In this document: one piece after another, positions 28,715-37,175 of the stretch
Position numbering within the stretch: position 1 is the first letter of the stretch
Layout: the number at the start of each line of letters is the position of its first letter
NCBI RefSeq assembly: GCF_049800915.1
Contig: NZ_JBNAFY010000009.1
Coordinates: forward strand, 62,001-126,000
Length of the DNA: 64,000 nt
DNA from: Amaricoccus macauensis_A
Lineage (GTDB): Bacteria; Pseudomonadota; Alphaproteobacteria; Rhodobacterales; Rhodobacteraceae
Direction: 5' to 3'
Position numbers and translations under genes: made by a program
The notes under the pieces: generated by a model
Databases searched by the model: none
What the model was told of the DNA's origin: nothing
Seen by the model: only the letters and a program-made list of their open reading frames with translations

Positions 28715-29695
28715 CTATGCCGCGGTCTGACGGTGCAGCAAGCGGCGCTTCTTGATCGTCTGCGCTTTGATCTCCTTTCTTCGTTTGAGGATGGCTTCTG
28801 CCCTGCCGAGGTAGACATCGGCAGGCGTCAGGTTGCCCAAGCTCTCGTGGTAGCGGTGGTTGTTGTAGTGGTCGACGAAGCCGGCGATGGCCTCCTCGAG
28901 CGCACCGGGCAGGTAGTAGTTCTCGAGCAGGATGCGGTTCTTCAGTGTCTGGTGCCACCGCTCGATCTTGCCTTGGGTCTGGGGATGGTTCGGGGCGCCG
29001 CGGACGTAGTCCATGCCTTGCTTCTCGAGCCATTCGGCGAGATCACCGGAGATGTAGGACGATCCGTTGTCGCTGAGCAGGCGCGGGCGATGGGCTACCG
29101 TTGCGCTGTCGCATCCTGAGGCGGCCAAGGCATCCTCCAGGGTCGATGTGACATCCCCGGCGCGCATCGTTGTGCAGATGCGCCAGGCGACAATGTAATG
29201 GCTGTAGTCATCAAGGATGGTCGAAAGGTAGAACCAGCCCCAGCCAATGACCTTCAGATAGGTAAAGTCGGTCTGCCAGAGCTGGTTCGGCCGGGTCGTC
29301 TTCTCATGGAACTCATCCGCCGCCTTGATCACCGCGAAGGCCAGGCTCGTGACGAGGTCGTGGGCCTTCAGGAGCCTGTAGACGCTGGCCTCTGAGACGA
29401 AGTAGTGCTTCGTATCAGTAAACCGGACGGCCAGCTCGCGCGGCGACAGCTCGGGCGCGTCGAGGGCCAGGTCCACGATCTGACGGCGTACGGCGTCCGG
29501 GATGCGGTTCCAGACCCGACCAGGCCGCGAGGGCTGGTCCTCGAGACCGGCCTCTCCCAGGGAGATGTAGCGGTCATACCATCGGTAGAACGTGGTCCGC
29601 GGAATGCCGAGCATCTCCAGTGTACGCTTCACCGCGAAGTGCGACCGCTCGACGATGCGGATGTTCTCGAGCTTCTCGGAGGCTGGGTATCTCAT
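28715..29695 (-). CDS. IS3-family transposase OrfB (integrase catalytic subunit)
   Basis: A 326-aa integrase-like protein with HTH_21 (LEMLGIPRTTFYRWYDRYI) and the rve DDE core: LWQTDFTYLKVIGWG (first D), RLLSDNGSSYIS (second D) and HPQTQGKIERWHQ (E). It begins with ATG at 29695 overlapping the OrfA stop (ATGA), but is more likely made as an OrfAB fusion by -1 frameshifting at the A7 run. The frame is intact, unlike copy 1. Confidence 0.92.
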   Translation of the reverse strand: MRYPASEKLENIRIVERSHFAVKRTLEMLGIPRTTFYRWYDRYISLGEAGLEDQPSRPGRVWNRIPDAVRRQIVDLALDAPELSPRELAVRFTDTKHYFVSEASVYRLLKAHDLVTSLAFAVIKAADEFHEKTTRPNQLWQTDFTYLKVIGWGWFYLSTILDDYSHYIVAWRICTTMRAGDVTSTLEDALAASGCDSATVAHRPRLLSDNGSSYISGDLAEWLEKQGMDYVRGAPNHPQTQGKIERWHQTLKNRILLENYYLPGALEEAIAGFVDHYNNHRYHESLGNLTPADVYLGRAEAILKRRKEIKAQTIKKRRLLHRQTAA

Positions 29696-30066
29696 GCGTC
29701 GCCGTCCCCACCCCCGAGCATGCTTTTTTTGAGCAAGCGGTTCTCGAGCATGAGATCCGCGACCGCCTCCTTGAGCGCCGCCAACTCTGAGCGCAGTTCT
29801 TTCACCTCGGGCGCCGTGGCCTCGCGTGTCGTATCGCCCGCAAGCCGCTTCTTCCCGGCCTCGAGGAACTCCTTCGACCAACTGTAATAAAGGCTCGTCG
29901 CGATCCCTTCGCGACGACAAAGCTCGGCGATGCTCTCCTCGCCGCGCAATCCCTCCAGCACGATGCGGATCTTCTCCTCCGTGCTGAACTGCCGCCGGGT
30001 CTTCCGACGGATGTCTTTGACGACCTTCTCCGCCGCCCCGTGCGATGTCCCGGATCTCTGTCTCAT
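29692..30066 (-). CDS. IS3-family transposase OrfA
   Basis: A 124-aa protein with the HTH of IS3 OrfA (RRQFSTEEKIRIVLEGLRGE, then ELCRREGIATSLYYSWSKEF) and a leucine-zipper-like coiled coil (LRSELAALKEAVADLMLENR). ATG at 30066 follows an AGGAG-type site (CAAGGAGTTAAG). It binds the element ends; frameshifting near its 3' end yields OrfAB. Confidence 0.92.
   Translation of the reverse strand: MRQRSGTSHGAAEKVVKDIRRKTRRQFSTEEKIRIVLEGLRGEESIAELCRREGIATSLYYSWSKEFLEAGKKRLAGDTTREATAPEVKELRSELAALKEAVADLMLENRLLKKSMLGGGDGDA
29724..29730 (-). promoter_or_regulatory. A7 programmed -1 frameshift site
   Basis: On the minus strand the codons LLKKS are CTC AAA AAA AGC. The seven A residues allow a -1 slip into the frame KKHARGWGRRRMRYP, which joins OrfB without a stop. 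This is the usual IS3-family arrangement; slipping itself is inferred. Confidence 0.7.
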
Positions 30067-30151
30067 CTTAACTCCTTGACGGTTCAGATGAGCCAGAAAT
30101 CCTCCGTTACTCAATTGCGCAGATCTGTCCCATGGGTGCTGATGCCGGACA

Positions 30152-30392
30152 GGGGCGCGCGTGCGATGTCGCGGTCCCGGCACAGGATCGCAGTCCTGAC
30201 GGTATCGAGGGCTGCCATGGCACAAGCCTGTTCGTAGCGAGCGGCTTCGAGGGTTCTGGCAGGCGCCAGTTCGCGTGCGAGATCTGCCACTTCGATCTGG
30301 AATCGGCAGAGTCCCAAGAGCAGGGTTTCCATGGTCTGCGGTGCGATCAGCATCGCCCTCTCCGTCAAGGCCTGGAAGACGAGGTCGCTCAT
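30152..30392 (-). pseudogene. N-terminal fragment of an unknown helical protein, cut by IS3 copy 2
   Basis: An ATG at 30392 opens a frame starting MSDLVFQALTERAMLIAPQT and continuing with leucine- and alanine-rich helical sequence (RFQIEVADLARELA). It runs into the right end of IS3 copy 2 at 30151 and stops inside it. No family is recognised. The other half is not found left of the element, so an IS-associated deletion or rearrangement is likely. Confidence 0.45.
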
Positions 30393-30694
30393 AAGCGTCA
30401 ACCTATGGGCGATCGTCTTCGCGTCGCACGGGACATGGGTCCGCAACGGGAACAGCAGCAAAGATCTGGAGGGGGTGGTTCACAAAGATTCTGGAGAACC
30501 GGACGCGGCCAGCGTCGGCGCCAGTGAAAGCCGGTGGGGCGATATTCGAGGTGGTGCTGAGTCCTGTTTCGACGATGCACTTCCGATCTTCTCCGCGCGC
30601 CTGTGCCAAGCGGAGTGACAGGAAATGTGCCAGAATCGGGTATTCTCCGACACTTTCGGCGAAAATCGTTCTGAAACAGGAAATTACGTCAGAT
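30393..30694. other. Intergenic stretch between IS-truncated fragment and tRNA-Asn
   Basis: About 300 bp. Open frames here have no family features. No terminator is obvious for the tRNA, whose 3' end faces this region. Confidence 0.4.
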
Positions 30695-30769
30695 TGGCTC
30701 CGGCGGTAGGGTTCGAACCTACGACCAATTGATTAACAGTCAACTGCTCTACCACTGAGCTACGCCGGA
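30695..30769 (-). tRNA. tRNA-Asn (anticodon GTT)
   Basis: The minus strand folds into a 75-nt cloverleaf with encoded CCA. The acceptor arms are TCCGGCG and CGCCGGA, the D arm contains AGCTCAGTGGTAGAGC, the anticodon stem-loop TTGACTGTTAATCAA gives GTT, and the T arm is GTAGGTTCGAACCCTAC. The discriminator base is G. All stems are complete. Confidence 0.97.
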
Positions 30770-30928
30770 ACTCGTCACCTGACGAGGGCTGCGTATAGCA
30801 AAGCCATTTTTGGACGTCCAGAGCATTCTTCGGCAATTTCTGCTCGTTCCCTGACGTTTTTTCGCCCTACACGTTTGGTCGAACTGGTTGCAATCACCGC
30901 GGCACGTGCCAGATCCTTGGTAAGCGCC

Positions 30929-31672
30929 ATGGATTTCGTATCCAAACTGCGAGAGTGCAAACGGGAGGTTCTGGTGGTCTCGACAAGAAGGCCGGGCGGC
31001 ACGTTACCGGCAACAGATGTTGCCCGGTTCCTGGAGAAAGCCCGGTCTCACGCCATTGACGATTCGTCTCTCGGTAGTGGTCGTCTCATTTTCGCCCTCG
31101 ATGCGACAATGAGCCGACAGCCGACGTGGGATCTGGCGTGTTCTCTGCAGTACGATCTTTTCGATGCCGCGTCGAAGAACGGGAACCTCCATGTGAAACT
31201 CGCCTATTTTCGGGGGCAGGCTGAAGCGCGCGCCTCACGATGGTTCTCCGACCCCGCAAGCCTGAAGGCCGCAATGGCTCGGATCTCGTGCCAAGGTGGT
31301 CTCACCCAGATTTCCCGGATCCTCGACCACGCAGTCGAGGAGAGTAAGACCGCCCCGCTCTCGGCCATGGTTTACGTTGGGGACACATGCGAGGAGGACG
31401 TGGACCAACTCTGCGGACGGGCTGGCGAACTTGCCTTGCGAAACACGCGGGCATTCATGTTTCTGGAAGGCGACAATCGGCAGGCCGAGCAGGCATATCG
31501 GGAAATCGCAAGGATTACCGGTGGCGTCTTCCTGCGCTTTGATCCCGCTGCGGCGGAGAAACTTCGAGCATTGCTCTCCGCTATTGGCACCTACGCGACA
31601 GGTGGAAGGGCTGCACTCGAGGCGCGCGATACGCGGGAGGCAAGGCTGCTGCTGGAGAACCTCAGGCGATGA
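30929..31672 (+). CDS. VWA-like protein of unknown function
   Basis: A 247-aa protein. The stretch RLIFALDATMSRQPTWDLAC resembles the first strand and MIDAS-like DxTxS turn of von Willebrand A domains (here DATMS), and LSAMVYVGDTCEED resembles the later conserved strand with aspartate. ATG 30929 is preferred over a TTG at 30875. It overlaps the DnaJ-domain gene by 4 nt, and that pairing suggests a shared chaperone- or stress-related job. No pathway can be assigned. Confidence 0.75.
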   Translation: MDFVSKLRECKREVLVVSTRRPGGTLPATDVARFLEKARSHAIDDSSLGSGRLIFALDATMSRQPTWDLACSLQYDLFDAASKNGNLHVKLAYFRGQAEARASRWFSDPASLKAAMARISCQGGLTQISRILDHAVEESKTAPLSAMVYVGDTCEEDVDQLCGRAGELALRNTRAFMFLEGDNRQAEQAYREIARITGGVFLRFDPAAAEKLRALLSAIGTYATGGRAALEARDTREARLLLENLRR

Positions 31673-32370
31673 CTGCTTTGTTGCCATGGGTGGGCGGAGC
31701 GATCCTGGTGACCGTGCTCACGCTGCTGATGGTGCGATTGCCGCCGCGAAGGGCGCTCGCCGTGCTGGTGTTGGCCTTAGCTGCTGTCCTGGTGGCAGTT
31801 CGACAATTCGCACTTGCGCTGCCTCTCGGCCTGCTCGCATTTTCGCTTTGGCAGAAAGGAGGATCAGCCCAAGGCTCGAGTTCTCCGGCACCCGGACAGA
31901 CATCCGATGTTTCGACCGCCTGGTTCGAAATGACGCTCGATCACGACAGCGGTAGAATTGACGGGAGAATACGGCAGGGGGATTTCGAGAACCGGCTCTT
32001 GTCCGATCTTTCGCTCGTCGAACTCCGCGCACTCTGGGCTGAAATAGAGACCGGAGGGGACAATGAGAGCCTGTCGTTGCTCGAGGCTTACATCTCACGG
32101 CACAGATCCGATGAAGCAAGGCCCGATGAGAGCGACGCGCGGCAGGACCCGCCACCATACGGGTCAGAGCCGGACATGCCGGTGGAGGAAGCCTATCGGG
32201 TGCTCGGTCTGGAACCCGGGGCCGACACGGATGAAATCCGCGCAGCTTATCACCGGTTGATCCGGAAGGTTCATCCCGACAACGGCGGATCGAGTGCGCT
32301 TGCCGCGCTCATCAACGCTGCACGGCAGAGGCTCGATCCCGGATCCAGCCAGAACTCCCCCCGCGATTGA
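31669..32370 (+). CDS. Membrane-anchored DnaJ-domain protein
   Basis: A 233-aa protein with two N-terminal hydrophobic helices (WVGGAILVTVLTLLMVRL and RALAVLVLALAAVLVAVRQF), a linker and a C-terminal J domain: AYRVLGLEPGADTDEIRAAY, LIRKVHPDNGGS with the HPD tripeptide at 202-204. It resembles TIM14/DjlA-like membrane J proteins that recruit DnaK to the membrane. Coupled by ATGA overlap to the VWA-like gene. It is convergent with flgD. Confidence 0.85.
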   Translation: MTALLPWVGGAILVTVLTLLMVRLPPRRALAVLVLALAAVLVAVRQFALALPLGLLAFSLWQKGGSAQGSSSPAPGQTSDVSTAWFEMTLDHDSGRIDGRIRQGDFENRLLSDLSLVELRALWAEIETGGDNESLSLLEAYISRHRSDEARPDESDARQDPPPYGSEPDMPVEEAYRVLGLEPGADTDEIRAAYHRLIRKVHPDNGGSSALAALINAARQRLDPGSSQNSPRD

Positions 32371-32406
32371 GGTGCCTGGAGATGTTCGGACCGTTGCGGT
32401 TGGTTG

Positions 32407-33090
32407 CTAGCGGATCGCCGTGACGTCGTTTGCAGCAACGGTCACGCCGCCCGACGCGATCAGCGAAGCTCCATCTTCCGTCAACCGCACCTCGTCGATG
32501 GCAGAGAAGACCTTGCCTCTCTGCGTGGAAATGACCGTGCCATCGGTTGCCGAGGACTCGAGCTGGAAGGAGTAGAGCCCGTGGTCGGCTGCCGTTCCTG
32601 AACTCCGAGTTCCGTCCCACGTCAGGGTGGTTGCGCCACCATTCGCGGCCTGGCGCGCGACAATCGTGCCAGTCGCATCGCGGACGACAAGCACTGCACT
32701 GTGAGCGCCATCGACAGCATCAACCTCGACTTCCACCGGCGTGCCGGAATATTGAGCATAGCCCCCTTCGACCAGCACTTCCTTCCCGATCCAGGCGGCC
32801 ACTTCACCAGCCTGACCAACGCCGAGCTTTTCCGAAAGTGCGGAAAGCGTATCGTTGGTCAGAATCTGCTGCTCGACCGCGGAGAAGCTGGCAAGCTGTG
32901 CAACGAATTCGGTGTTGCTCGTCGGCTCGAGGGGATCCTGGTTGTTCATCTGAGCCGTCAGAAGCTGAATGAAGGTATTGAAGTCACCTGTCAGGGCATT
33001 GGCGGCGGCGCTTTCGCTTGCACTGGCGGCGGACGCAGAGCTCTGACTGGTGGTCGATGTGGAGGCCGCTGACGTTGAATTCACATCCAT
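32407..33090 (-). CDS. flgD: Flagellar hook assembly (cap) protein FlgD
   Basis: A 227-aa FlgD. After a Ser/Ala-rich start it has the N-terminal signature FIQLLTAQMNNQDPLEPTSN followed by EFVAQLASFSAVEQQ, which forms the hook cap contacts. A Tudor/Fn-III-like C-terminal region follows (WDGTRSSGTAADHGLYSF). It lies 34 bp after fliK on the same strand, a common hook-gene pair. It is exported by the flagellar type III system. Confidence 0.95.
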   Translation of the reverse strand: MDVNSTSAASTSTTSQSSASAASASESAAANALTGDFNTFIQLLTAQMNNQDPLEPTSNTEFVAQLASFSAVEQQILTNDTLSALSEKLGVGQAGEVAAWIGKEVLVEGGYAQYSGTPVEVEVDAVDGAHSAVLVVRDATGTIVARQAANGGATTLTWDGTRSSGTAADHGLYSFQLESSATDGTVISTQRGKVFSAIDEVRLTEDGASLIASGGVTVAANDVTAIR

Positions 33091-33124
33091 TGCATGACTC
33101 CTGTTCTCAAGGCCTGGGGGGAAC

Positions 33125-34903
33125 TCACAGCCGGATGTCCAGCGAAGTCAGGCCGGTCGTCTGGCTGTAGCGTTGCGGGGTGGTCTCAGGTCGAGGCGAT
33201 ACGTCTGGCAGCGTGTCATCGCCCGATGTGGGCGAAAGATGCGCCTGGTGCGCGTTCTCATCCGAGCGTTCGCCGGTCTCGTTTCCACCGGTGAAGTCCA
33301 GTGAGATCGAATTGAACCCGGCCTCTTCAAGATCCCTGGTAAGCACATCGGAATTGCGCCGCAGAAGATCCTGGGTTTCCGCCCGTTCCGCCATGACAAC
33401 AGCGCGCACGCCATCTTCCGAGGTCTGCAGCTGGATCTGGACGCGGCCCAGCTCTGCCGGATCGAGACGAACTTCGACTTGTCCATTTTGCGCCGAGCTC
33501 ACGGCTACGGAGAGCTGCTGGGCGACTGTCTGGGGGCGCGCGGTCGTGGCAGATTGCATTTCCGCGGTGCGGGTGCTCAAGGCACTGGTCGCCTCTGCGC
33601 CGAGCCGCCAGGATGGAGACCGACCCGATTCAAGATTGATCGTTTGCTCGAAGGAGCGGCCTTCATTTGAAAGGGCAGGGGTGACTTCGGGCTGAGCGGC
33701 AGCCGGGTTTGCCGAAACAGTGGGCCCCGCGGGAGCGGGTCGTGCCTCGGTCGGAGAACTCGCGCTCGGTAGTGCCTGCCGGGGTTCGGCCACAGCCTCA
33801 TCCCGCGGCCGTGCGGAACTCTCCGCTCCGGCCTTCTTCTCGGCTTCGACTGTCACGGCAGCTTGCATGATCGTGGCTTGACCGCCCTGAGCGGGAGCGC
33901 GCGCCAATGTGGCGCTGTTGGCTGCCTTCACGTCCGTTGCCGGTGTCCGGGCCTGCACTTCCACGTCCAGAGGCATTTCGACGTCGGACGTAGTGGCCCC
34001 GACAACCCGAGCAACCTCGGAAACACTGCCGGAAGATGCGACCGTTTGAGGTGTAACGGGATCGATCTGTCGCGGTGCATGATCCATGGCGCGTGGCAGG
34101 TCCTGAGACACGGTAGAGGATCTGGCTTCAGCAGTGACCGGCGCATTCAAAAGCGTTGCGTCTTGCGACTTTTCAGACTGGCCCACTACTGCCGAAGTTT
34201 CACTCGCCGCTGTTGCCCTATCCGGGCCCCTACTGGCATCGCCTGTCTGGTCGTTCGGTTTGGAGCCATCGACTTCTTCGACGGTTGTCTCGCTGCTTGC
34301 AATCGAGGGCCATTCCGTTTCGACACCCTCGGATTGCCGGCTGATCTGTTCGGTCTGCACGTTCCTCGAAAGCAATTGCGCAGGTGGCGTTTCGCTCGCG
34401 ACTTGTGACGTCTGGAGCCGAGCTTCGGACGGAACGGGTTGCGATATGGTTTCAGTACCCAAGCGTTGAGCGGGGGGCGACGGAATCTCTTCCGCTGGTG
34501 TTTCCGGCGCTGAGGCTAGGGTTTCCGGCACAACGGGTGAGCTTTCCGGCACTATGGCTGGACGTTCCGGTGTTACGGCGGGGCTTTCCGGCGCTGACTT
34601 ATCGCCGGCCGAAGCCGAGACCTTTTCCGCATCCATTGCGGCCAACCCAAAGGACGGAAGAGTAGGCGCTTCACCGGGCTGTGCAATCACCTTAACCGCC
34701 GCCGCCCGGTGCGCATGACTATTGGCAGGAGAAGGACGCCGTGGTCCGTCCTGCTGCAGCTCCGCATCGGGTGCTTGCAGTTCTGTCTCGAAATCGATCG
34801 AGCTCTTGGACGTATCGTCACCGGCCTTGCCGGATTTGGGGCTCTCCGCGCCAGAGGAGGGCGACGCTGGACGTCCCAAGGCAAACATATCCGTAGGGGT
34901 CAT
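33125..34903 (-). CDS. fliK: Flagellar hook-length control protein FliK
   Basis: A 592-aa protein. The long N-terminal part is low-complexity, rich in Pro, Ser, Glu and Ala, acting as a molecular ruler. The conserved C-terminal domain (about 480-560) reads VEVRLDPAELGRVQIQLQTS, then VRAVVMAERAETQDLLRRN and LEEAGFNSISLDF, typical of FliK/Flg_hook. It switches export specificity when the hook reaches its length. It is divergent from the rod-binding gene, with a 113-bp shared promoter region. Confidence 0.93.
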   Translation of the reverse strand: MTPTDMFALGRPASPSSGAESPKSGKAGDDTSKSSIDFETELQAPDAELQQDGPRRPSPANSHAHRAAAVKVIAQPGEAPTLPSFGLAAMDAEKVSASAGDKSAPESPAVTPERPAIVPESSPVVPETLASAPETPAEEIPSPPAQRLGTETISQPVPSEARLQTSQVASETPPAQLLSRNVQTEQISRQSEGVETEWPSIASSETTVEEVDGSKPNDQTGDASRGPDRATAASETSAVVGQSEKSQDATLLNAPVTAEARSSTVSQDLPRAMDHAPRQIDPVTPQTVASSGSVSEVARVVGATTSDVEMPLDVEVQARTPATDVKAANSATLARAPAQGGQATIMQAAVTVEAEKKAGAESSARPRDEAVAEPRQALPSASSPTEARPAPAGPTVSANPAAAQPEVTPALSNEGRSFEQTINLESGRSPSWRLGAEATSALSTRTAEMQSATTARPQTVAQQLSVAVSSAQNGQVEVRLDPAELGRVQIQLQTSEDGVRAVVMAERAETQDLLRRNSDVLTRDLEEAGFNSISLDFTGGNETGERSDENAHQAHLSPTSGDDTLPDVSPRPETTPQRYSQTTGLTSLDIRL

Positions 34904-35016
34904 CAGGACTCCGTCACATGGGGTGCCCCTGTTTTTGTTCCAATCCCTTACGATTTATTTACCGCATACGGCCAAAACTGACCTCAATTTAACTCAACAG
35001 CCGTCGAGGCCGACCT

Positions 35017-35322
35017 GTGGAACTGACACCGCCCCAGCCGATACTGCCACTTGAGGGACCGGCGGCCTCGCCGGTTTCGGACCTTGACCCTGACGCACAG
35101 CTTCGAAAGACGGCCCAGGATTTTGAAGCCGCCTTTCTTTCGGAAATGCTGAAATACACGGGCATCAATGCCGCTCCGGAAGAGTTTAGCGGAGGATACG
35201 GCGAAGATGCCTTCGCGAGCCTCATGACACAGGAATACGCACGAATCCTTGCCGAGTCCGGTGGGATCGGCCTGGCAGAACAGATTTTCGAGTCACTCAA
35301 GGAAAGAACGGCGACAGAATGA
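35017..35322 (+). CDS. Rod-binding protein (FlgJ N-terminal domain-like)
   Basis: A 101-aa protein consisting of the FlgJ rod-binding domain alone: AQDFEAAFLSEMLKYTGI, GGYGEDAFASLMTQEYARIL and GGIGLAEQIFESL. The muramidase half of enterobacterial FlgJ is absent, as is usual in Alphaproteobacteria. GTG start. Its stop overlaps the next gene by 4 nt. It helps assemble the flagellar rod in the periplasm. Confidence 0.9.
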   Translation: MELTPPQPILPLEGPAASPVSDLDPDAQLRKTAQDFEAAFLSEMLKYTGINAAPEEFSGGYGEDAFASLMTQEYARILAESGGIGLAEQIFESLKERTATE

Positions 35323-35681
35323 TTACAGAAGCCCTGACATCTTCCCGCTACTCCAAGATTCTCCGGATGCTTGATGAGGAGCGGCAACTTCTGCTCTCGG
35401 GTCCTCTCGACAAGCTTCAGGCGCTCGTATCCTCGCGGGAAGCCGCAATGAATGAACTTCTGAGTTCGGGCGCGAGCCTGCCTGAAGCCTTCATCGTTGC
35501 ATTGAAGGCCCGCGCGGAGCGGAACGGTCGGTTGCTGCGCGCCAGCATCGACGGAATGAAATCCGCACGCGCCCAGATCGAGGAGATCAACAAGCAGACC
35601 GACGAGCTGCGCACGTATACTGCCGACGGGACACAGGTCCGTGTCTCTCGTACTCAGGGAACGCGAGATACACGTGCCTAA
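35319..35681 (+). CDS. FlgN-like flagellar export chaperone
   Basis: A 120-aa, mostly helical protein (MLDEERQLLLSGPLDKLQAL, then VALKARAERNGRLLRASIDG). Size, coiled-coil character, the ERxxLxxG-type start and coupling (ATGA overlap) to the rod-binding gene fit FlgN, the chaperone for hook-filament junction proteins FlgK and FlgL. Sequence conservation in this family is weak, so the call rests partly on context. Confidence 0.7.
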   Translation: MITEALTSSRYSKILRMLDEERQLLLSGPLDKLQALVSSREAAMNELLSSGASLPEAFIVALKARAERNGRLLRASIDGMKSARAQIEEINKQTDELRTYTADGTQVRVSRTQGTRDTRA

Positions 35682-35789
35682 GGCAAGAGCCCTGCTACCG
35701 GAAACAGGGCGGTTTCGTTTCGTTCCGTTCGACTATTGCTTCACCGCTTCAGACGGAAACGCCGGCTGAAACGACCTTGCGCCCGGTCA

Positions 35790-36479
35790 TCAAGCCAGGC
35801 GCATTTCCGGCACATCCGCGGGAACAATAAGCTTGGCAGCGGTTTTCGAGACGATCTCGTCGATCTCCACTCCTGGACCGCGCTCCCGCAGCATGAGCCC
35901 GGCATCGGTGGGCTCGATTACCGCAAGCTCCGTGACGATCAACGTTATACGTCTCGCCGCGGTAAGGGGCAGGGTGCATTCAGGAACGATTTTCGGGCTA
36001 CCCTTGGCACTGTGAACCATAGCGACAATGACGTTCTTTGCTCCGGCAACGAGATCCATGGCTCCGCCCATACCCGGGACCATCTTGCCCGGGACCATCC
36101 AATTGGCGAGATAGCCTCTCTCGTCGACCTGGAGCCCCCCCAGCACGGTCATGTCGAGGTGCCCGCCTCGTATCAGTCCGAAACTCATCGCGCTATCGAT
36201 CGATGCAGCTCCCGGCACGGCGGTGACAAATCCTCCGCCAGCATCCGTCAGGTTTGGATCTTCCATACCCTCCGGAGGGCGCGATCCAAGGCCGATCACG
36301 CCGTTTTCTGCCTGGAAGAACACGTGCACGGATTCGGGCAGAAAATTGGCGACCATACTCGGAAGCCCGATTCCGAGGTTCACGAGTTGCCCCTCCCGGA
36401 TCTCGAGGGCGACCCTCCTGGCGATGACCTCTTTCGGACTCATGGGCTTCTGGGATTTTTTGTCCATGATTGTCATCAC
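35790..36479 (-). CDS. 3-oxoacid CoA-transferase subunit B
   Basis: A 229-aa class I CoA-transferase beta subunit. Signature: IREGQLVNLGIGLPSMVANF, FFQAENGVIGLG with the catalytic glutamate (ENG), GGLQVDERGYLANWMVPG and MGGAMDLVAGAKNVIVAM. It transfers CoA between succinyl-CoA or acetyl-CoA and acetoacetate or a similar acid. It overlaps subunit A by 4 nt and is the last gene of the fabI-to-CoA-transferase operon. Family is certain; exact acid specificity (ScoB versus AtoA) is not. Confidence 0.93.
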   Translation of the reverse strand: MMTIMDKKSQKPMSPKEVIARRVALEIREGQLVNLGIGLPSMVANFLPESVHVFFQAENGVIGLGSRPPEGMEDPNLTDAGGGFVTAVPGAASIDSAMSFGLIRGGHLDMTVLGGLQVDERGYLANWMVPGKMVPGMGGAMDLVAGAKNVIVAMVHSAKGSPKIVPECTLPLTAARRITLIVTELAVIEPTDAGLMLRERGPGVEIDEIVSKTAAKLIVPADVPEMRLA

Positions 36480-37129
36480 GAAGCTCTTTCAAGCATGTAA
36501 TCAACGAGAATGCCGGGCGTCTTGACCGCATCGGGCGGAATGGCTCCGACAGGGAGAATATGATGCGGTTCGGCAATCACCGTATCGGCGGCCAGAGCCA
36601 TGATCGGATTGAAGTTATGGGCAGTGAGGGAATACTCGAGGTTCCCGACGTAATCGGCTTGCTGAGCGTTCAGCAGCGCAAAGTCGCCACGGATCGGCTT
36701 TTCGAGGAGGAAGGGTTTGCCGTCCACTTCGATGATGTCCTTTCCGTCTTCGACCGGCGTGCCGATTCCGGTCCGCGTCAGCACACCTCCGAGGCCCACT
36801 CCCCCCGCGCGGATCCGCTCGACCAAGGTTCCCTGTGGAACGAGTTCCACTTCGATGTCGCCCTTGATCATCTTGGCCTGCGTCTCGGGATTGAGGCCAA
36901 TATGCGAAGCCACGACGCGGGACACCTGTCCGGAAGTGATGAGTTTGCCTATCCCCTTGCCGGGCATCGCGGTGTCATTTGCGACCACAGTCAGGTCGCG
37001 GACATTGCTCGACACGATTGCATCGATCAATCGATGAGGGGAGCCCACCCCCATGAAACCTCCGATAAGAAGAACGGCACCATCCGTTATCTTTTCAGCC
37101 GCAGCATCGGGCGATATGGCAATTTTCAT
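36476..37129 (-). CDS. 3-oxoacid CoA-transferase subunit A
   Basis: A 217-aa class I CoA-transferase alpha subunit. It carries the oxyanion-hole glycine motif LLIGGFMGVGSPHRLIDAI, then GQVSRVVASHIGLNPETQ, ELVPQGTLVERIRAGGVGLG and FLLEKPIRGDFALLNAQQAD. ATG at 37129 is chosen because the extra residues of the longer frame overlap ackA's end and lack family similarity. The gene begins 46 bp after ackA. Together with subunit B it likely activates acetoacetate or moves CoA among short-chain acids. Confidence 0.93.
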   Translation of the reverse strand: MKIAISPDAAAEKITDGAVLLIGGFMGVGSPHRLIDAIVSSNVRDLTVVANDTAMPGKGIGKLITSGQVSRVVASHIGLNPETQAKMIKGDIEVELVPQGTLVERIRAGGVGLGGVLTRTGIGTPVEDGKDIIEVDGKPFLLEKPIRGDFALLNAQQADYVGNLEYSLTAHNFNPIMALAADTVIAEPHHILPVGAIPPDAVKTPGILVDYMLERAS

Positions 37130-37175
37130 AGTCTTTTCCCAACTTCCTCCGGACCATCGCCAATTGTTTTCATAG

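Larger units (their letters stand above)
28642..30151 (-). mobile_element. IS3-family element, copy 2, complete (1510 bp)
   Basis: Bounded by the same imperfect terminal repeats as copy 1 (left TGCCCGTCGTCAG, with one mismatch to copy 1; right end reverse complement TGTCCGGCATCAG). It carries OrfA and OrfB with an A7 slippery site and so appears functional. Same orientation as copy 1. No target-site duplication is seen: left flank GCGCAG, right flank GGGGCG. Confidence 0.9.

Noticed and set aside
30695..30769. tRNA-Asn as attachment site of an island carrying the ABC operon
   Set aside because: I looked for a repeat of the tRNA 3' end near the integrase remnant (23900-24500) and elsewhere in the accessory segment and found none.
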